The notes under the pieces: model-generated | Databases searched by the model: none | Seen by the model: only the letters and a program-made list of their open reading frames with translations | Told to the model about the DNA's origin: nothing | Assembly (NCBI GenBank): GCA_945494195.1 | Contig: CALYVJ010000005.1 | Span: forward strand, 1 to 19,144 | Reading direction: 5' to 3' | DNA length: 19,144 nt | Origin: an uncultured Selenomonas sp. | GTDB lineage: Bacteria > Bacillota > Negativicutes > Selenomonadales > Selenomonadaceae | Shown here: one piece after another, positions 15,725 to 19,144 of the stretch | Numbering within the stretch: position 1 is the stretch's first letter | Layout of the letters: the number at the start of each line of letters is the position of its first letter | Program-made: the position numbers and the translations under genes

Positions 15725-16795
15725 ATGAGTTTTATTTCTGCGAAAGAGGCTGCGGCCAAATGGGGGATTTCTCAGCGACGCGTATCTACGCTATGTGCCG
15801 AGAAACGCATTAAAGATGCCGAAAGAGTGGGGAATGTATGGATTATTCCTGCTGATGCGGAAAAACCTATCGATGCACGTAGTTTGCGATATGTGGAGAA
15901 AAACGGTCAAGGGGTAAAACCTTTTTTAAAATGGGCTGGTGGAAAAAGCCAGCTTTTGCAGGAGATTTCTGCTTATTATCCTTTTGCTGACGGAATTTTT
16001 ACCAAGTATGCAGAGCCATTTGTAGGGGGCGGTGCTGTCCTGTTTGACGTGCTGAATCAATTTGACTTGGAGGCCGTCTACATCAGTGACGTAAACCAGG
16101 AGCTTATCGGAGCTTATAAATCCATTCGGGATGATGTGGATGAGCTGGTAGCCTTGTTGCAAAAATATCAAGATGATTTTTGGCCGAAGGACACAGAGGA
16201 TCGCAAGGCATACTATATGAAAATGCGGGCTCATTTTAATGAGCTGAAATTGGCTGGACGGGAGGCCGATCAGGTGGAACGTGCTGCCATTATGATTTTC
16301 CTCAACAAAACCTGTTTCAACGGTCTGTACCGGGTTAATAAGAAAGGGGCTTACAACGTGCCAATGGGCACCTATAAGCGGCCATTGATTTGTGATGAGG
16401 ACAATTTGCGTGGCATTGCCGTAAAACTCCAAAATGTGGAGATTGTCTGCGGGGATTACCAACAGGTACGAGATTTTATTGACGAGCATACATTTGTATA
16501 TTTCGATCCGCCTTATCGTCCGCTGACAGCTACGGCCAGCTTTACTTCCTATACGGTGGACTGTTTCAATGATGACGACCAGATAGCCTTGGCTAGGTTT
16601 GTTGATGAAATGGCGGCAAAAGGTGCCAAGGTGGTTGTGAGCAATTCCGATCCGAAAAATGCAGATGTGGAAGACTGGTTCTTTGATGAAATTTATGCTG
16701 CTCACAAAATCCGGCGTGTGTCGGCTAACCGCATGATTAATAGCAAGGCTGCAGCCCGGGGGAAGATAAGCGAACTTTTGATTTCCAATTTTTAA
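15725..16795 (+). CDS. dpnM: Dam-family GATC adenine methyltransferase with N-terminal helix-turn-helix
   Basis: Protein of 356 residues. Residues 67-356 form an alpha-class N6-adenine methyltransferase of the Dam/DpnM/MboA type: FLKWAGGKSQLL (67-78), the AdoMet-binding EPFVGGGAV, the FNGLYRVNKKGAYNVPMG target-recognition region, and the catalytic DPPY at 261-264 (YFDPPYRPL). Such enzymes methylate A in GATC and protect DNA against the partner nuclease. Residues 1-55 are an extra domain, FISAKEAAAKWGISQRRVSTLC, a basic stretch, then VGNVWIIPADAEKP, matching the excisionase/MerR-like helix-turn-helix pattern. Typical DpnM is about 284 residues and lacks it. This domain may bind the operon's own control region. 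AAAGGAGG precedes the ATG; the endonuclease follows after 18 bp. Confidence 0.93.
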   Translation: MSFISAKEAAAKWGISQRRVSTLCAEKRIKDAERVGNVWIIPADAEKPIDARSLRYVEKNGQGVKPFLKWAGGKSQLLQEISAYYPFADGIFTKYAEPFVGGGAVLFDVLNQFDLEAVYISDVNQELIGAYKSIRDDVDELVALLQKYQDDFWPKDTEDRKAYYMKMRAHFNELKLAGREADQVERAAIMIFLNKTCFNGLYRVNKKGAYNVPMGTYKRPLICDEDNLRGIAVKLQNVEIVCGDYQQVRDFIDEHTFVYFDPPYRPLTATASFTSYTVDCFNDDDQIALARFVDEMAAKGAKVVVSNSDPKNADVEDWFFDEIYAAHKIRRVSANRMINSKAAARGKISELLISNF

Positions 16796-16813
16796 CAAAA
16801 AGGAGATGTGGTT

Positions 16814-17674
16814 ATGAAACGTGATTTTTCTCAGTGGTTGGAAGGTTTTCGAGCAAGTATTGCTGATTATGGCTATTATGTGGATTTTCCTAAGGTGTTT
16901 CGCAATGTGGATGATATCAAAGTAGAATTGAATATCTTAAATTCCTTGATTGGCTCACAGAATATCGAAGTGGATTTCAAAGAACTGCTTACGCGCTATC
17001 CAGAAGTTATAAAGTGCATTCCTCTGCTTTTGGCAGTGCGGGCCAATGAAATTTATGCTATGGATGAAGAAGGTGCTTTTTCCTATCAGTTTAAGAAGGC
17101 AAACCTTTCTTTGGATCAATATGCCGCTTTTATGCGTAAGACTGGCCTTTTTGAATTGTTGCAAAATCATATTATTGGCAATTTGGTGGATTATGCTACT
17201 GGTGTAGAAACTGGACTTGATTCCAACGGCAGGAAAAATCGTGGCGGCCATTTGATGGAAAATTTGGTGGAAAAGTTTATCCGCAATGCAGGCTTTCAGA
17301 GGGATATAAACTATTTCAAAGAAATGTATATCCACGAGATTGTGGAAAAATGGCAGATCGACCTTTCTGCTATTTCCAATCAGGGGAAAATGGAAAAGCG
17401 TTTTGATTACGTTGTCAAGACGAATAAGATGATTTATGGAATTGAAACTAATTTTTACGGTAGTGGCGGTAGTAAGTTGAATGAAACCGCCAGAAGTTAT
17501 AAGACATTGGCCATGGAAAGCGATACCATTGATGGCTTTACCTTTGTATGGTTTACGGATGGTAAAGGCTGGACAAGTGCCAGACATAATCTTGAAGAAA
17601 CTTTTGACGTACTGCCCTATATTTACAACATCAAGGATATGGAACAGGGGATTATGAATGAGGTGTTTGTCTGA
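16814..17674 (+). CDS. dpnB: DpnII/MboI-type type II restriction endonuclease
   Basis: Restriction enzyme of 286 residues (DpnII is about 288) predicted to cut unmethylated GATC. Family features visible include WLEGFRASIADYGYYVDF at the start, the central LDSNGRKNRGGHLMENLVE (residues 135-153), and the catalytic-core pattern KRFDYVV (D198) followed by YGIETNFYGSGGSKLNE, where E211-x-N213 takes the place of the usual ExK. That block is characteristic of the DpnII group. The start is ATG 16814, 8 nt after AGGAG; a GTG at 16808 is in frame but sits too near the ribosome binding site. Its TGA overlaps by one base the ATG of the next gene, so translation is probably coupled. Confidence 0.92.
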   Translation: MKRDFSQWLEGFRASIADYGYYVDFPKVFRNVDDIKVELNILNSLIGSQNIEVDFKELLTRYPEVIKCIPLLLAVRANEIYAMDEEGAFSYQFKKANLSLDQYAAFMRKTGLFELLQNHIIGNLVDYATGVETGLDSNGRKNRGGHLMENLVEKFIRNAGFQRDINYFKEMYIHEIVEKWQIDLSAISNQGKMEKRFDYVVKTNKMIYGIETNFYGSGGSKLNETARSYKTLAMESDTIDGFTFVWFTDGKGWTSARHNLEETFDVLPYIYNIKDMEQGIMNEVFV

Positions 17675-18420
17675 TGGCTAAGAAAATAACCAAGTGGGAG
17701 CCGGAAGACTTCGAGTTGGAAATGACTACTCATTGGACGTTCCCTAAGCGGGGGGACTGGGCCACCCATGATGCCAAGTGGCGGGGGAATTGGTCCCCCT
17801 ATATCCCCCGCAATATTATGCTACGTTATTCTAAGGAGGGCGATTGTGTCCTTGACCAGTTCGCCGGGGGCGGTACCACGCTGGTGGAGGCCAAATTACT
17901 AAACCGTAATATTATTGGCGTGGACGTCAATGATGTGGCACTGGAACGATGTCGGGAAAAAATTGACTTTGAGCATGAAGGCGCTAATGGCAAGGTTTAT
18001 CTGAAAAAAGGCGATGCTCGGAATTTATCGTTTATCAAAAACGATCATGTAGATCTTATCTGCACGCATCCTCCTTATGCTGATATTATCAAGTATAGTG
18101 AAGATATCGAAGAAGACATGTCCCGATTGAAGATTGCTGATTTTCTGGAAGAAATGAAAAAGGTAGCCAGTGAATGCTATCGGGTACTCAAAAAAGATAA
18201 GTTCTGCGCTATCTTAATGGGAGATACTCGAAACAAAGGATGCATGGTGCCTATGTCCTTTGATGTGATGAAGATTTTTGAAGATGCTGGCTTTACGTTG
18301 AAGGAGCTCATTATTAAAGAGCAACATAACTGTCGAGCGACAGGGTATTGGAAAACAAATAGTATAAAATATAATTTTTTACTCATTGCTCATGAGTATT
18401 TATTTGTATTTAGGAAATGA
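17674..18420 (+). CDS. Second DNA methyltransferase of the RM operon (motif I then HPPY)
   Basis: AdoMet-dependent amino-methyltransferase of 248 residues, translationally coupled to the endonuclease (ATG overlaps its TGA). A motif X-like segment, SPYIPRNIMLRYS (41-53), precedes motif I VLDQFAGGGTTLVEA (59-73) and VDVNDVALERC (83-93); the catalytic motif IV is THPPYADI with HPPY at 132-135. FCAILMGDTRNKGC and RATGYWKTNSIKYNFLLIAHE follow. In DpnII and MboI operons the second enzyme (DpnA/MboC), as I remember it, is beta-class with DPPY before motif I; here the order is I then IV and the first residue is His. It is therefore a different type that may make N6-methyladenine or N4-methylcytosine. 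Protection of GATC is the contextual inference; specificity is unproven. Confidence 0.85.
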   Translation: MAKKITKWEPEDFELEMTTHWTFPKRGDWATHDAKWRGNWSPYIPRNIMLRYSKEGDCVLDQFAGGGTTLVEAKLLNRNIIGVDVNDVALERCREKIDFEHEGANGKVYLKKGDARNLSFIKNDHVDLICTHPPYADIIKYSEDIEEDMSRLKIADFLEEMKKVASECYRVLKKDKFCAILMGDTRNKGCMVPMSFDVMKIFEDAGFTLKELIIKEQHNCRATGYWKTNSIKYNFLLIAHEYLFVFRK

Positions 18421-18466
18421 ATTTGAATAAGAGAATTAAAATTTGAGATTAGGGTGAATAAAAGTT

Positions 18467-19144
18467 ATGAGTATTGAAGCAATGAAAAATGTCGCTGCAT
18501 ATAGGGCGTGGTTAGAAACAGATACGAGAAAAGATTTTCTTGAACCATTTGTAGATTTAACAAGATATTATATTTTTACTGATAATAAAAATACATACAC
18601 GATAGATGATTTGTGTTGTGGGGTAAAAGAAAAGTATGGAATAAATATCCCCGTTATGCCTATGAAAAAAATAGTTGGTAAAATCATAGCGAAAGATGTT
18701 CTTGAAATAATACCGGATAAATACCGAGTGAAAAATAGAATAGGCATTGAGGATGATTATAGAAAATTTAAAGAGGAAAATAATAAAATCATTACTGCTT
18801 ATGATGATGTGACAAAAGCATGTTTTGATTATATAAAGGATAAGTTTGATGATGAAACAAAATATGATGATTTAATAAAAGAATTTAACAGATTTATTCG
18901 AGAGCTAGTCCCTGAATACGACATAAAAGTTCAGAATAATAGAACTAATACAAGAAATTGGAATTACCAAATAAGTAGGTTTATAGATGAAAAGTGTAAA
19001 AGCAACAAATATGAAACAATTATAAAGAAACTTATGGTAGGAGAGTTGCTTTCTTCAATAATTGGTATTACCCAAACGTATAAAATAGAACAATTTAGGA
19101 AAACAAAAATTATTATCGATACACCTATCGTCTTGCGTATTTTG
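18467..19144 (+). CDS. Uncharacterised AT-rich gene, 3' end outside window
   Basis: Open frame of 226 codons from ATG 18467 to the right edge with no stop. Start context: AGGGTGA lies 10 nt upstream, a modest ribosome binding site. The protein starts MSIEAMKNVAAYRAWLETDT, has TRYYIFTDNKNTYTIDDLC, a charged helical middle (EDDYRKFKEENNKIITAYDD; residues about 95-165) and, at the very edge, TKIIIDTPIVLRIL. The last piece, a strand ending in Asp-Thr before a hydrophobic helix, is how PIN-like nuclease domains often begin, so an N-terminal regulatory or docking part followed by a nuclease is possible. This is inference from a short motif. Codon use is far more AT-rich than in any other gene here. 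I do not recognise the family. Confidence 0.75.
   Translation, partial: MSIEAMKNVAAYRAWLETDTRKDFLEPFVDLTRYYIFTDNKNTYTIDDLCCGVKEKYGINIPVMPMKKIVGKIIAKDVLEIIPDKYRVKNRIGIEDDYRKFKEENNKIITAYDDVTKACFDYIKDKFDDETKYDDLIKEFNRFIRELVPEYDIKVQNNRTNTRNWNYQISRFIDEKCKSNKYETIIKKLMVGELLSSIIGITQTYKIEQFRKTKIIIDTPIVLRIL

Noticed and set aside
1..19144. Depletion of GATC sites because of the DpnII-type system
   Set aside because: GATC is frequent throughout, including in valS and in the RM genes, so no avoidance is visible by eye.
1..19144. CRISPR array, tRNA or rRNA genes, insertion sequences
   Set aside because: No regularly spaced repeats, cloverleaf sequences or transposase frames were found on either strand.

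Overview
The window looks like the chromosome of an anaerobic, propionate-forming member of the Negativicutes, most like Selenomonas or a close relative. This is inferred from three things: the gene order valS-folC-O-antigen-ligase-like-rex, a complete succinate-to-propionate gene set (CoA-transferase, B12 mutase, MeaB, epimerase, methylmalonyl-CoA decarboxylase subunits), and strong GGAGG ribosome binding sites. No marker gene fixes the species. All confidently called genes are on the + strand.

Region 1 (1-6169) holds valyl-tRNA synthetase (only its extreme N-terminus is cut off), folC, a polytopic O-antigen-ligase-family membrane protein and the redox repressor rex. They are tightly spaced and end at a perfect 15-bp terminator hairpin.

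Region 2 (about 6220-13856) is the propionate cluster. It encodes a succinate/propionyl-CoA-type CoA-transferase, the two chains of methylmalonyl-CoA mutase (548-aa catalytic chain and separate 131-aa cobalamin chain), the mutase chaperone GTPase MeaB, methylmalonyl-CoA epimerase, the decarboxylase carboxyltransferase subunit MmdA, a 51-aa MmdE-like subunit and the biotin carrier MmdC, followed by a strong terminator. Together these convert succinyl-CoA to (R)- and (S)-methylmalonyl-CoA and then propionyl-CoA, whose CoA is returned to succinate. The membrane Na+-pump subunit MmdB is absent from the window.

Region 3 (13914-15724) has an orphan ZnuA-type metal-binding lipoprotein and a terminator. 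After that comes about 850 bp without an intact gene. Within it, 15003-15329 is the decayed C-terminal half of an N-acetylmuramoyl-L-alanine amidase with an internal TGA. The rest holds two hairpins, a 24-bp near-palindromic operator-like site and a good sigma-70 promoter.

Region 4 (15725-19144) is a visibly more AT-rich restriction-modification island of DpnII/MboI type: a Dam-family adenine methyltransferase with an extra N-terminal excisionase-like helix-turn-helix, a DpnII-like GATC endonuclease, and a second DNA methyltransferase whose motif order is not that of DpnA. A very AT-rich gene of unknown function follows and runs off the right edge. The helix-turn-helix/operator pair, the unusual second methyltransferase and the truncated downstream gene are the most interesting parts of the window.
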